Shown here piece by piece: positions 1-7,631 of a stretch of 64,000 nt of DNA; the first letter of the stretch is position 1, and each line of letters starts with the position of its first letter. Position numbers and translations under genes: made by a program. Source of the DNA: Pseudomonas pohangensis (GTDB taxonomy: Bacteria; Pseudomonadota; Gammaproteobacteria; Pseudomonadales; Pseudomonadaceae); the NCBI RefSeq assembly GCF_900105995.1, contig NZ_LT629785.1:3410001-3474000 (forward strand), written 5' to 3'. The notes beneath the pieces were generated by a model that was not told the origin of the DNA, did no database searches, and saw only the letters and a list, made by a program, of their open reading frames with translations.

Positions 1-445
1 CATGGCCTGCATGGGCAGTCGTTGGCAAAGCGAAAGCAAAAATCAATGCCCCCACCGAGGAAGCCAGCGGGCTCCCCCCCAGAAGGCGCAATGCATAATA
101 GGCAGCAGCAAAGTTCGCCACATAACCAAACAAGAACCAAAGCTGAAAGGCAGTGTCAGGCTCCGCTACAAAAAGACGGGCCAAGAGATATACAGGCGCC
201 GAGCCGAACAGGTTATCCGAAAAGCCCAGCACATAAGGGAAGGGGGAAAAGAACCCAAGTTGCCAGAGCGACTCGGATTCACCGAAAAAAAACTGATAAA
301 TATTTTCCAGGAAGTAATTGTTAAGGCGCGCATCAGCAATGTCTCCAGGCATCAGCGCCAGCCCGTGCAGCTGCCTGAGCGGAACTGCGACAAAAGCACA
401 AACGAATAACGCAACAACACACAACAAATACGATCGACTTTTCAT
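1..445 (-). CDS. Large integral membrane protein, N-terminal part (cut by window edge)
   Basis: The minus-strand frame is open from an ATG at 445 to the left edge (148 codons, no stop), so only the N-terminus is present. It starts with a hydrophobic anchor (about residues 5-22). A periplasmic-type loop containing GDIADARLNNYFLEN follows, and then further hydrophobic helices. Early acidic residues in the first loop followed by many helices fit the GT-C/YfhO-like architecture of polyprenyl-phosphate-sugar-dependent transferases, but no catalytic domain is visible. It is the last gene in view of the minus-strand surface-polysaccharide locus and lies 8 bp after the 198-residue membrane protein gene. 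Its position after gtrB- and gtrA-like genes matches the slot of the serotype-specific transferase in gtr cassettes. That role is inferred from position and topology only. Confidence 0.65.
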   Translation of the reverse strand, partial: MKSRSYLLCVVALFVCAFVAVPLRQLHGLALMPGDIADARLNNYFLENIYQFFFGESESLWQLGFFSPFPYVLGFSDNLFGSAPVYLLARLFVAEPDTAFQLWFLFGYVANFAAAYYALRLLGGSPLASSVGALIFAFALPTTAHAGH

Positions 446-453
446 ATAAAGGG

Positions 454-1050
454 CTACCGGCACTTATAGTCCATCGACTCCGCGCTTTTGCGGAACGGAT
501 CGGTCAAATCATCCGAATAAAACCCCATCAACAGTCGCTTTTTGGGCAGCCAATTGGCTCTAAAGTAACGCCCGAAACTTGCAATCGCCCCACCCTTTTC
601 CGTGAGCTTCACGCATCCATTCTCGATCGCAATGGTTCCAGATTCGAGTTGCTCCGTAAGTCGCACATCAACCAGACGGTGCTCCTTGACGTACTCCTTG
701 GTGAACACTTCTTCAAAGCGCTCATGACGGATTCCGCCGCCGCGCTGCTGAAGCTTTTCCAGAATGTAGAACGACAACGAACGGTCAATCACCGTAGGCA
801 CCGAAATGGCCAGTGCATAGCCCGCCAGCAACCAGATCACCACCAACAGAGTCTTTTCAAAACCCGTAAAGAGCGCAAAGTAACGAATGCCGAAAAGAAT
901 CAACGCTGCGAGTATCGCCGCAATAAACACATCGGCAATAGCTGCGTAAAAAACCACATCAACCCGCAGATACCGTACATGAAACCAGTAAACACCGAGC
1001 AGCAGGACGAGGAACAGCAGACTGGCTAAGCCGGACTTGAGCACTTTCAT
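454..1050 (-). CDS. Unknown membrane protein of the gtr-like cassette, with C-terminal cytosolic domain
   Basis: I do not recognise this 198-residue protein. Residues 1-110 hold about three hydrophobic helices (near 8-25, 33-55 and 65-90). The remainder is soluble, with a stretch around residues 118-150 ending in VKLTEKGG that resembles the helix-and-wing end of a winged-helix fold. Its start overlaps the stop of the gtrA-like gene by 4 bp, so it is translationally coupled to the GtrB-GtrA pair, and it is followed 8 bp later by the large membrane protein at the edge. An accessory role in sugar-lipid flipping or transfer is inferred from position. The winged-helix idea is a weak visual impression. 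Confidence 0.7.
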   Translation of the reverse strand: MKVLKSGLASLLFLVLLLGVYWFHVRYLRVDVVFYAAIADVFIAAILAALILFGIRYFALFTGFEKTLLVVIWLLAGYALAISVPTVIDRSLSFYILEKLQQRGGGIRHERFEEVFTKEYVKEHRLVDVRLTEQLESGTIAIENGCVKLTEKGGAIASFGRYFRANWLPKKRLLMGFYSDDLTDPFRKSAESMDYKCR

Positions 1051-1433
1051 ATTTTGAACACCAGAAATTTGTTACCCAGATAACTCAGAGAGACCTGCAG
1101 GACAGTAGCCAGCAGAAAACCCACGCGGTAATCGAGACCGAAATAATCGCTCCACACCAACAGCACCGCGCCGTGCAGCAACGCGATGGCACCATACAGG
1201 CCACTGAAGCGCAGCGCCTCTGCAAAAATCGGCTCCCCGGTACGCGGAAATACAAAATACCGGCTGCCGACGAATGAAGCGCTGATACCAAATACAGCCG
1301 CCGTCAGGTTAGCCAACCCGGCCGAGGAAAAATGCAAGACCTGCAGATTGAAGGCGAGTACCGCGAAATGCACGGCGGTGGCGACTATGCCATTGATTCC
1401 GTAGCGCAGCACCTCCATGTAAGGGGCCTTCAT
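1047..1433 (-). CDS. GtrA family protein (putative undecaprenyl-phosphate-sugar flippase)
   Basis: This 128-residue protein has four hydrophobic helices. The N-terminal stretch YGINGIVATAVHFAVL and a C-terminal helix ending in YLGNKFLVF are typical of GtrA/DPMS-type proteins. The family is thought to move polyprenyl-phosphate-linked sugars across the inner membrane for O-antigen or teichoic-acid decoration. The gene overlaps the upstream GtrB-like glycosyltransferase and the downstream 198-residue membrane protein by 4 bp each, so the three are probably translated together. The length is normal for the family (about 120-140 residues). The substrate is not visible in the sequence. The neighbouring UDP-xylose synthase suggests a xylosyl lipid. 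Confidence 0.88.
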   Translation of the reverse strand: MKAPYMEVLRYGINGIVATAVHFAVLAFNLQVLHFSSAGLANLTAAVFGISASFVGSRYFVFPRTGEPIFAEALRFSGLYGAIALLHGAVLLVWSDYFGLDYRVGFLLATVLQVSLSYLGNKFLVFKI

Positions 1434-2395
1434 GGGCGAGAAGTCTGTCCCCGGGTTTCAATGACGCGCTCGACGAAATCATGGTATGCAATCGCATTGC
1501 TCACCGTACCGCCGCGCACAACACCCGTTAGCATAAGCGTCATAAGAGCAAGAGCTCCCGTCTGCAAAAGCATGAGTACCAGGATCCCCAGCGCAACAGA
1601 AAACCAGCCCGGGGTCGAGAAACCGACCAGCTTCAGGATGATGGCCGCTGTAATCCCCACCATGGAAAAGCTGGCGATCAATCCGCAGAGGATACCGACC
1701 CTGACCAGTACGTCCTCAGCAAACACCATCAGCCCCTTAAATCCGTGCAGCACCAGGCCGACAAAATTCATCTTCGACTGGCCTGCATAGCGAGGGCCAC
1801 GATCGATCAGCCGCGCAGTGGTGCGCAGTTTAGAGGCCAGCACCGTGCCGGCGACATGAATGGGTAACTCCTGCATGGCCACCAGACGCCTGACAGCATT
1901 CGCCTTCAGTCCCATGAAGTTACCGAAGCTGATCGCGCGACCGGTCATCAGACTGAAGAAGCGCTTGTAGATGGCATAGAACAGTTTGAACTTCAGCGTT
2001 TCAATGCGGCTTTTGCGCTGGGCAACCACCACGTCGACTTGTTCTTGTTCCAGCCCTTGGAGAAGATCAGGAATAGTCGCGGGTAGATCCTCACCGTCCG
2101 AATCCATCACAACCACTCGCTGATGCGACTCAATACGCTCGGATACATATCCCAGTCCGATGGCGATGGCGCGCTGATGCCCGACATTACGTCGCAGCTG
2201 CAGGATTACACCCTCCAACCCAGCCCGCTGCAGACTGTCGATATCAAGCGAGGTCTTCACCGAGCCGTCGTCCACCGCCACCACGAAGATCCTGCCGGCA
2301 AACTGCACGGCCAGCTCCATAAACAGGCGGCTACTGGCCTCGACGTCCTCGTAAACCGGGGTGACCACAATCAGCGGGTGATCAGCGAAACTCAT
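1430..2395 (-). CDS. GtrB-like family 2 glycosyltransferase (polyprenyl-phosphate sugar synthase)
   Basis: This 321-residue protein has an N-terminal GT2 domain (about 1-220) with the nucleotide-binding start PLIVVTPVYED. A metal-binding DxD-type motif lies in VVMDSDGEDLP, followed by RRNVGHQRAIAIGLGY-type donor-site residues. Two C-terminal transmembrane helices (about 232-255 and 265-290) match GtrB/DPM1-type enzymes, which transfer a sugar from a nucleotide donor to undecaprenyl phosphate on the cytoplasmic face. It overlaps both the UDP-xylose synthase gene upstream and gtrA downstream by 4 bp. That coupling suggests that the sugar made by the synthase is the one loaded here, but the specificity is inferred. 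Confidence 0.9.
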   Translation of the reverse strand: MSFADHPLIVVTPVYEDVEASSRLFMELAVQFAGRIFVVAVDDGSVKTSLDIDSLQRAGLEGVILQLRRNVGHQRAIAIGLGYVSERIESHQRVVVMDSDGEDLPATIPDLLQGLEQEQVDVVVAQRKSRIETLKFKLFYAIYKRFFSLMTGRAISFGNFMGLKANAVRRLVAMQELPIHVAGTVLASKLRTTARLIDRGPRYAGQSKMNFVGLVLHGFKGLMVFAEDVLVRVGILCGLIASFSMVGITAAIILKLVGFSTPGWFSVALGILVLMLLQTGALALMTLMLTGVVRGGTVSNAIAYHDFVERVIETRGQTSRP

Positions 2396-3345
2396 GCCTG
2401 CACCAGACGACGGAAATAGTCGATGGTTCTGGATAGTCCGGCCTCCAGCTGCACTTGCGGAGCCCAGTCCAGCGTTGTGCGCGCCAGCGTGATATCCGGC
2501 TGGCGCTGACGCGGATCATCCTGCGGCAGCGGCTTGAGCACCAGCTGTGAAGTACCACCGACCATGCGCAACACCTTTTCAGCCAGCTCACGGATGGTGA
2601 ACTCCACCGGGTTACCCATGTTGATCGGTCCAGTCACTTCCGCCGGACTGGCCATCATGCGCACGAAGCCTTCGATCAGGTCATCGACATAACAGAAGCT
2701 GCGCGTCTGGGCGCCATCACCATAAATGGTGATGTCCTCGCCGCGCAGGGCTTGGACGATAAAGTTGCTCACCACCCGACCATCGTTGGGGTGCATGCGC
2801 GGGCCATAGGTATTGAAGATGCGCACCACCTTGATCTGCAGCGCGTGCTGACGGTGGTAGTCGAAGAACAGGGTTTCAGCGCAACGCTTGCCTTCGTCAT
2901 AACAGGAACGGATACCGGTCGTGTTGACATGCCCCCAGTAGTCCTCGGTTTGCGGATGTACCTGCGGATCACCGTACACCTCGCTGGTGGAGGCCTGCAG
3001 AATCTTGGCACCCGTGCGCTTGGCCAGACCAAGCATATTGATCGCGCCATGCACGCTGGTCTTGGTGGTCTGCACCGGATCGCGCTGGTAATGCACCGGG
3101 GAAGCCGGGCAGGCCAGGTTGTAGATCTCATCGACCTCCACATAGAGCGGGAAGGTGACATCGTGGCGCAGCATCTCGAAATGCGGGTTGCCCAGCAGGT
3201 GCGCGATATTGTCCTTGGTGCCGCTATAGAAATTGTCTACGCACAGCACATCACAGCCCTCTGTCAGCAGACGCTCACACAGGTGCGAGCCGAGAAAGCC
3301 AGCGCCGCCGGTCACCAGTACACGCTTACGGTTGGAAATGCGCAA
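2392..3345 (-). CDS. UDP-glucuronate decarboxylase (UDP-xylose synthase), SDR family
   Basis: This 317-residue extended short-chain dehydrogenase would convert UDP-glucuronate to UDP-xylose with bound NAD. The Rossmann motif GGAGFLGSHLCERL lies at about 12-25. LACPASPVHYQRDP, STSEVYGDP and the catalytic YDEGKR (YxxxK) follow, as does FNTYGPRMHPNDGRVVSNF in the substrate region. All are characteristic of UXS enzymes rather than dTDP-glucose dehydratases. The best start is a TTG at 3345, preceded by an AGGAA ribosome site in the 44-bp gap after the FkbM gene. Its 3' end overlaps the GtrB-like gene by 4 bp. No UDP-glucose dehydrogenase is in the window, so UDP-glucuronate must come from elsewhere. 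Confidence 0.92.
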   Translation of the reverse strand: MRISNRKRVLVTGGAGFLGSHLCERLLTEGCDVLCVDNFYSGTKDNIAHLLGNPHFEMLRHDVTFPLYVEVDEIYNLACPASPVHYQRDPVQTTKTSVHGAINMLGLAKRTGAKILQASTSEVYGDPQVHPQTEDYWGHVNTTGIRSCYDEGKRCAETLFFDYHRQHALQIKVVRIFNTYGPRMHPNDGRVVSNFIVQALRGEDITIYGDGAQTRSFCYVDDLIEGFVRMMASPAEVTGPINMGNPVEFTIRELAEKVLRMVGGTSQLVLKPLPQDDPRQRQPDITLARTTLDWAPQVQLEAGLSRTIDYFRRLVQA

Positions 3346-3388
3346 AATCTAGATTCCTGACTATGAGTAAATGACTGAACCAAGCGCT

Positions 3389-4231
3389 TCAACGAAACAA
3401 GCGACGCTTGATCCCGGCCAGCGCATGAAGCAATTTCCAGCTTCGACTCGAATGCATCGTGGCCAATTGTGCTTCTGCCTCATCGGCCCGACGCATGGCG
3501 TCTGCCAGTGCCATCTTAAGCTGTTGATCCGCTTCTATCGGGTAACTGAGTGGATGGCCGTGGCAAAGCTGGAATTCATCCAGAATATTGGGCGGAATGC
3601 TGAAACATGGAATCAACTCAGGATGTTCCTGAGCCAAGTAGTACCAGTTAATGCCATCGCAATAGGCATATTGATAGCCCGCCTCAAGGATCAGAGACTC
3701 CCACGCGGGCCTTTTGATAAACGGTGACTCAAGCATCACCAGCCACGGCCTGAATCGAGCAAAGTCCATCCCGCGCAGGACCTGCTCTTCAAAGCCTTCG
3801 ACATCTATCTTGAGAAAATGAAATGGCTCGGACGGCGGCAGGTATTGTTCGCATATGGCATCAAGTCGGCTAACCCTTACCGTGCGAGGAGTAAATTGAA
3901 TACCGGCCGCTTGCTGAATATCGCGCATTTCTTCGCTGAGGGTGGACAGGCCGGTATTACGATCTTCATAAAATGTTAGTTCGCCCTGCGCCTCGCCTAC
4001 TGCTACACAGAGCGTCACATCTTCCGGGCGCTCGGCACAAAGTGCCTGATAGTAGTGCTCAACGGGTTCAATATTGATTCCGCGCCAACCGCGCTCATAC
4101 AGTGACTTGGTCACCGAGTCATGGGTGGGATGATTAGCGCCAACATCAATATAGCGTCCCGGTCCAAACAATTTGAAAACGCGCCAAAGGATCACATCTT
4201 CGAAATTCTGGGCATATGAAATGAATGGCAT
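3389..4231 (-). CDS. FkbM family methyltransferase
   Basis: This 280-residue S-adenosylmethionine-dependent methyltransferase is of the FkbM type, usually acting on sugar hydroxyls. The SAM-binding segment YIDVGANHPTHDSVT lies near residues 28-42, and the typical FkbM motif FLKIDVEGFEEQVLRGM near 140-156. The last 45 residues form a charged, coiled-coil-like tail (DQQLKMALADAMRRADEAEA) ending in SRSWKL. I know this tail from membrane-associated polysaccharide glycosyl- and methyltransferases. Together with the adjacent zinc-ribbon methyltransferase it implies that the surface glycan is O-methylated. The acceptor sugar cannot be read from sequence. Confidence 0.88.
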   Translation of the reverse strand: MPFISYAQNFEDVILWRVFKLFGPGRYIDVGANHPTHDSVTKSLYERGWRGINIEPVEHYYQALCAERPEDVTLCVAVGEAQGELTFYEDRNTGLSTLSEEMRDIQQAAGIQFTPRTVRVSRLDAICEQYLPPSEPFHFLKIDVEGFEEQVLRGMDFARFRPWLVMLESPFIKRPAWESLILEAGYQYAYCDGINWYYLAQEHPELIPCFSIPPNILDEFQLCHGHPLSYPIEADQQLKMALADAMRRADEAEAQLATMHSSRSWKLLHALAGIKRRLFR

Positions 4232-4261
4232 AGGAATATTCCAGTAGGCACAGGTTAGACT

Positions 4262-5125
4262 CTATTCTTTACGATAAATGACATAAATAATGTCAGCTGG
4301 CGCAAATCGTAGAAGTGGCAGAGATAACGATGCAAAAAAACATACCACAAGCCGAGCAAGTAAGCCATGCGATCCTGCTTGAGAAACACGAGAATAGAGG
4401 CCGCGCAAGCTAAATGTCGAAAGTGTTCCACTCGTAATTTTTTTAAAATAAAATTTATTCGCCAGCCGGCTTAAATTCCTAGCATTAAAGTAGTGGACAT
4501 GAGGGGAAGGCAAGCCCTTTTGCCACATTCTCTCGAATAAAGAATTTATACCTACACGACAACATGCTTTTGAAAAGCGATATATTACCCCACTACTACT
4601 GGGCAAATTGAGTAAAAGCAAACCACCTGGCGACAGGTGTCGACTACACGCGCGCAATGCGCTTTCAACATCTATAATGTGCTCAATAACGTCATTAAAC
4701 ACAATAACATCAAAAATTTCTTTTTCTCCAAGTGCGCTCGGAAAAAAACCAAAGCGAACCGGTTTACCCTGGCCGTTTGCGACATCGTAAATGCGTCTGT
4801 CCGGCTCGATTCCCAATACGGAAAAGTGTGAACTCGCAATATCCAGAAACCAACCATGCGCCGACCCTACATCTAACAGGCGCCCACCTGCGGTGGGTCG
4901 CAGTAGCGTGAGCGAACGAACGAGTCTTTTAAAATTGCGCTCGCGCAACAGTCTTAGGCCGTTGGCGCGAGAGAGTTCATTTAACTGACAATGCGCGTCG
5001 TCCACGTTAATGGCGGGCCTCAAGTCAGCAAACTCGTAGCCACAGCTTGCGCAAGAGTAGTGCCACTCCCTAGAGCCGTGCTTCATATGATCCGAGCATA
5101 CTCTACACCTCATCATATTAATCAT
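4262..5125 (-). CDS. Class I SAM-dependent methyltransferase with N-terminal zinc ribbon
   Basis: This 287-residue protein starts with a CxxC...CxxC zinc-ribbon-like segment (CRVC at about 7-10, CASC at about 25-28). A methyltransferase core follows with motif I LLDVGSAHGWFLDIA (near 84-98), the acidic FNDVIEHI (near 140) and GGLLLLNLPSSSG. This layout is common among sugar and polyketide C- or O-methyltransferases in surface-polysaccharide loci. The gene sits directly behind the small DMT transporter, whose stop codon ends one base before this start, so the two are tightly coupled. Base composition is markedly AT-rich compared with the rest of the window. The substrate is unknown. Confidence 0.85.
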   Translation of the reverse strand: MINMMRCRVCSDHMKHGSREWHYSCASCGYEFADLRPAINVDDAHCQLNELSRANGLRLLRERNFKRLVRSLTLLRPTAGGRLLDVGSAHGWFLDIASSHFSVLGIEPDRRIYDVANGQGKPVRFGFFPSALGEKEIFDVIVFNDVIEHIIDVESALRACSRHLSPGGLLLLNLPSSSGVIYRFSKACCRVGINSLFERMWQKGLPSPHVHYFNARNLSRLANKFYFKKITSGTLSTFSLRGLYSRVSQAGSHGLLARLVVCFFASLSLPLLRFAPADIIYVIYRKE

Positions 5126-5479
5126 TTAGAAATCGCTCACTGATATCCAGACGCCTGCACAAATAACAGCCGCACCAACAATGTTATTTAAACTAATCTT
5201 TTCACCGAGAAAAAAATGAGACATCACCGGAACCAGGAAAAACGCCATGCCCGCAAAGGGATACGCAACTTTCAACGGCACGTCTTGCAATACAAAAAGC
5301 CACATAATGGTTGCGCCGCCGTAAACAATCAACGCGAAAATCAGTGCGGGTGAAATCATACCGATAGAATATCCGAAAATCTGGATACCTGAACTTCCAG
5401 CAGCAATTTTGAACAAAACTTGACCAAGCGATAGCGCGATAACCGAGGCCAATATCAGGAGAATTTGAGTGGTCGTCAC
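5126..5479 (-). CDS. Small EamA/SMR-type transporter (ArnE/ArnF-like)
   Basis: This 117-residue protein is almost entirely four hydrophobic helices. The GQVLFKIAAG start and a C-terminal helix with LGEKISLNNIVGAAVICAGVWI are seen in the half-size drug/metabolite transporter family that includes ArnE and ArnF. Those proteins flip undecaprenyl-phosphate-aminoarabinose. The start is a GTG at 5479. It lies between a membrane-anchored polyprenyl-phosphate glycosyltransferase upstream and a methyltransferase downstream, so a lipid-sugar flippase role fits better than drug export. Only one subunit is present, so it may act as a homodimer. The function is inferred from family and context. Confidence 0.82.
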   Translation of the reverse strand: MTTTQILLILASVIALSLGQVLFKIAAGSSGIQIFGYSIGMISPALIFALIVYGGATIMWLFVLQDVPLKVAYPFAGMAFFLVPVMSHFFLGEKISLNNIVGAAVICAGVWISVSDF

Positions 5480-5530
5480 GAGCCAATATCCTATTCGTTA
5501 TTCTGTGGGATCGAATCGAACATAAATATT

Positions 5531-6496
5531 TCAATTCCGGATTCGCGCGCGATGTATAAGTCGACGAGGAATCGACGAAATATCGTAAGAGATAAACGCA
5601 AGCACGAATTGCAATCCAACTAAAATCGGTAGCGAAGCAAGCATAACGGTACCGGCTGGGGTGGCGCTTCCATTATGGAGAGCATCGAGCCAGTGATAGC
5701 AACCATACGCAACACCGAATATAACCATGACCATGCCGATAGGCAGTTCAAATGACGCAATAGACATGTCGCGCAGGTAATAATTATAAAAAACACGCTT
5801 GCCGAAATTGCGAAAATTTTTAAAAAAGAACTCTCCCACTACACGAGAGACTTTCAGGTTACTGATCTCATCACCATAATTAGCGTGCATTGGTATATCA
5901 AGAACTACGGCGCGGATGGTATTAAGCCGAAAGAGCATATCCGACTCGAAAAAATATCGCTTACTGATCTTATCTAAAGGAAGGTGTTTGAGCGCATCAC
6001 GATGAATTGCCGTATAGCCGTTGGTGGGATCAAACAAGTCCCAGTACCCTGATGAAAGCTTAGTCATAAAGGAAAGTACAGCGTTGCCAACTATTCGAAT
6101 GGCCGGCATTCTGCCAATACTTTCAAGATCAAAAAAACGATTTCCCTTAGTATAATCAGCCTCGCCCGCGATCAATGGTGCGACGAAATCTGGTATCAAG
6201 CTGGGGTCCATCTGCCCGTCACCATCGAGCTTTACTATGATGTCGATTCCGTCCTCAAGCGCCGCAACATAACCGCGCACCACGGCGCCGCCGACCCCGA
6301 GATTTTTATCATTATATAGAACGACAATGCGCTGATCGATTAAGTTAGCGGCTACGAAATCGCCCGTTTTTTCAGGGCAAGCATCGTCTATAACATAGAT
6401 CTTTTCGCATTCAGGTCCGATTTTAGAAACGACATCAACAATGTGCTTTCGAACCTTGTAGGACGGTATGACAACTGCAATACGATGAGCTTTCAT
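5531..6496 (-). CDS. Family 2 glycosyltransferase, polyprenyl-phosphate type with C-terminal membrane anchor
   Basis: This 321-residue protein has the GT2 start VVIPSYKVRKHI, NLGVGGAVVRGY in the donor site and the metal-binding IVKLDGDGQMDP (about residues 93-104). QIDQR-type substrate residues are absent. Two C-terminal transmembrane helices (about 245-270 and 282-308) anchor it. This resembles DPM1/GtrB-type enzymes that load undecaprenyl phosphate, and it is different from the GtrB-like protein at 1430-2395. It precedes the small ArnE-like transporter by 51 bp, and the pair could form a second sugar-lipid route feeding the YfhO-like protein. Codon usage is AT-rich. The sugar is unknown. 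Confidence 0.88.
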   Translation of the reverse strand: MKAHRIAVVIPSYKVRKHIVDVVSKIGPECEKIYVIDDACPEKTGDFVAANLIDQRIVVLYNDKNLGVGGAVVRGYVAALEDGIDIIVKLDGDGQMDPSLIPDFVAPLIAGEADYTKGNRFFDLESIGRMPAIRIVGNAVLSFMTKLSSGYWDLFDPTNGYTAIHRDALKHLPLDKISKRYFFESDMLFRLNTIRAVVLDIPMHANYGDEISNLKVSRVVGEFFFKNFRNFGKRVFYNYYLRDMSIASFELPIGMVMVIFGVAYGCYHWLDALHNGSATPAGTVMLASLPILVGLQFVLAFISYDISSIPRRLIHRARIRN

Positions 6497-6530
6497 ATAA
6501 TTACCGCCGATTATTTTTTAGCATTCAAAT

Positions 6531-7592
6531 CTATTTCAAAATAGGGCGTAAAAATCTTGACCTGGCAAGAGTTACAACAAGAATCGCAGTTAACGAAAAT
6601 ACAACAAAAGGGGCTATTACCTGCCATGCGACAACCTGAGACCCTGCCCGAAATGCGGGCGTTAGCATATCAATAATAAAAGGGTGCAGGGCGTATATGC
6701 CTAAGCCATAAGCGCCCAGTCTACTCAATAAATCTGAGTCACGATCCGTACCAGAACGAATCGCAAGGAGCGCAGCGCCTACACCAAAAAAATATGTTCC
6801 GAACACATAATCAGGTAGAGAGGTAATGGTCTTGCTGGATGTGAGGAAATACACCTCAAGAAAATGCGAAGTAGCACCGAAAGCAATCAACCACAGCGAA
6901 ATCCTAAAGACATTTGAATCGCCACGTAAAGTTGATATGTATATGCCGGAGGCAAAGAATAGCGTTGAGAAAAACGGGCCATTCCTTGTATAGAATTCAA
7001 AGTCGAAGCCTATAATAGAGTTTTTGTAGGCACCACCAATAACGCCAGCTATAAATAGAGCGCAGCCAACTGAAATCTGAAAGATCCCCATTCTCTGTCC
7101 GACCAAGCGCTCGATCCACGCAACCGTGGTACAAATAAATGCAGCGATTGCCAGCGCCGGCAAAAACCAAAGGTGATACTTATAGCCGCCAAAAAGAAAA
7201 TTTTCATAATTTTGCGTCCATATATAAAACCAAAATCTGGATGAGTCCATTGTACCACTCGGAGACTCAACAGTATTTAGCCAAATATTGTATGGGAGCA
7301 GATAAATAACCGAGTATAAAAAATACAAAGCAAGCAATTTTGCACAAAATCGAGCCATTCCAACCACTGGATTTGGAGTGTTCAACACTCGGGAATACAA
7401 GTAACCAGACAGAACAAAAAAGCATGGCACAGCAAATCGGGCGGCCTGATTTATTGCAGAAGAAATTAACTCCGCATACGGAATATTGGCGTGAAAGAAC
7501 GGGAAGCAATGTAGCGTTATAATCGAGAAAATGGCAACAGTTCTCAATCGATCAATGCCATAATTCCTAGTGTTCACTGCTGCTTTATCCAT
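6531..7592 (-). CDS. Acyltransferase family 3 membrane protein
   Basis: This 353-residue integral membrane protein has about ten helices. The N-terminal motif YGIDRLRTVAIFSIITLHC contains the conserved Arg (LR) and active-site His of acyltransferase-3 proteins, and PCFFVLSGYLYSR follows at about 55-67. This family O-acetylates or otherwise acylates polysaccharides and glycolipids, taking acyl groups across the inner membrane. A second, distinct member lies at 9968-11092, with the YfhO-like gene between them. Together they suggest two acylated positions on the surface glycan. The sequence is AT-rich. The acyl group and acceptor cannot be read. Confidence 0.9.
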   Translation of the reverse strand: MDKAAVNTRNYGIDRLRTVAIFSIITLHCFPFFHANIPYAELISSAINQAARFAVPCFFVLSGYLYSRVLNTPNPVVGMARFCAKLLALYFLYSVIYLLPYNIWLNTVESPSGTMDSSRFWFYIWTQNYENFLFGGYKYHLWFLPALAIAAFICTTVAWIERLVGQRMGIFQISVGCALFIAGVIGGAYKNSIIGFDFEFYTRNGPFFSTLFFASGIYISTLRGDSNVFRISLWLIAFGATSHFLEVYFLTSSKTITSLPDYVFGTYFFGVGAALLAIRSGTDRDSDLLSRLGAYGLGIYALHPFIIDMLTPAFRAGSQVVAWQVIAPFVVFSLTAILVVTLARSRFLRPILK

Positions 7593-7631
7593 GGGGCCGA
7601 TTATTGAAATTAATATTTATTTACGGCGATT

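Noticed and set aside
1047..2395. Prophage seroconversion (gtr) module
   Set aside because: The GtrA/GtrB pair resembles phage gtr genes, but no integrase, attachment site or other phage gene is present, and the genes overlap a larger polysaccharide locus.
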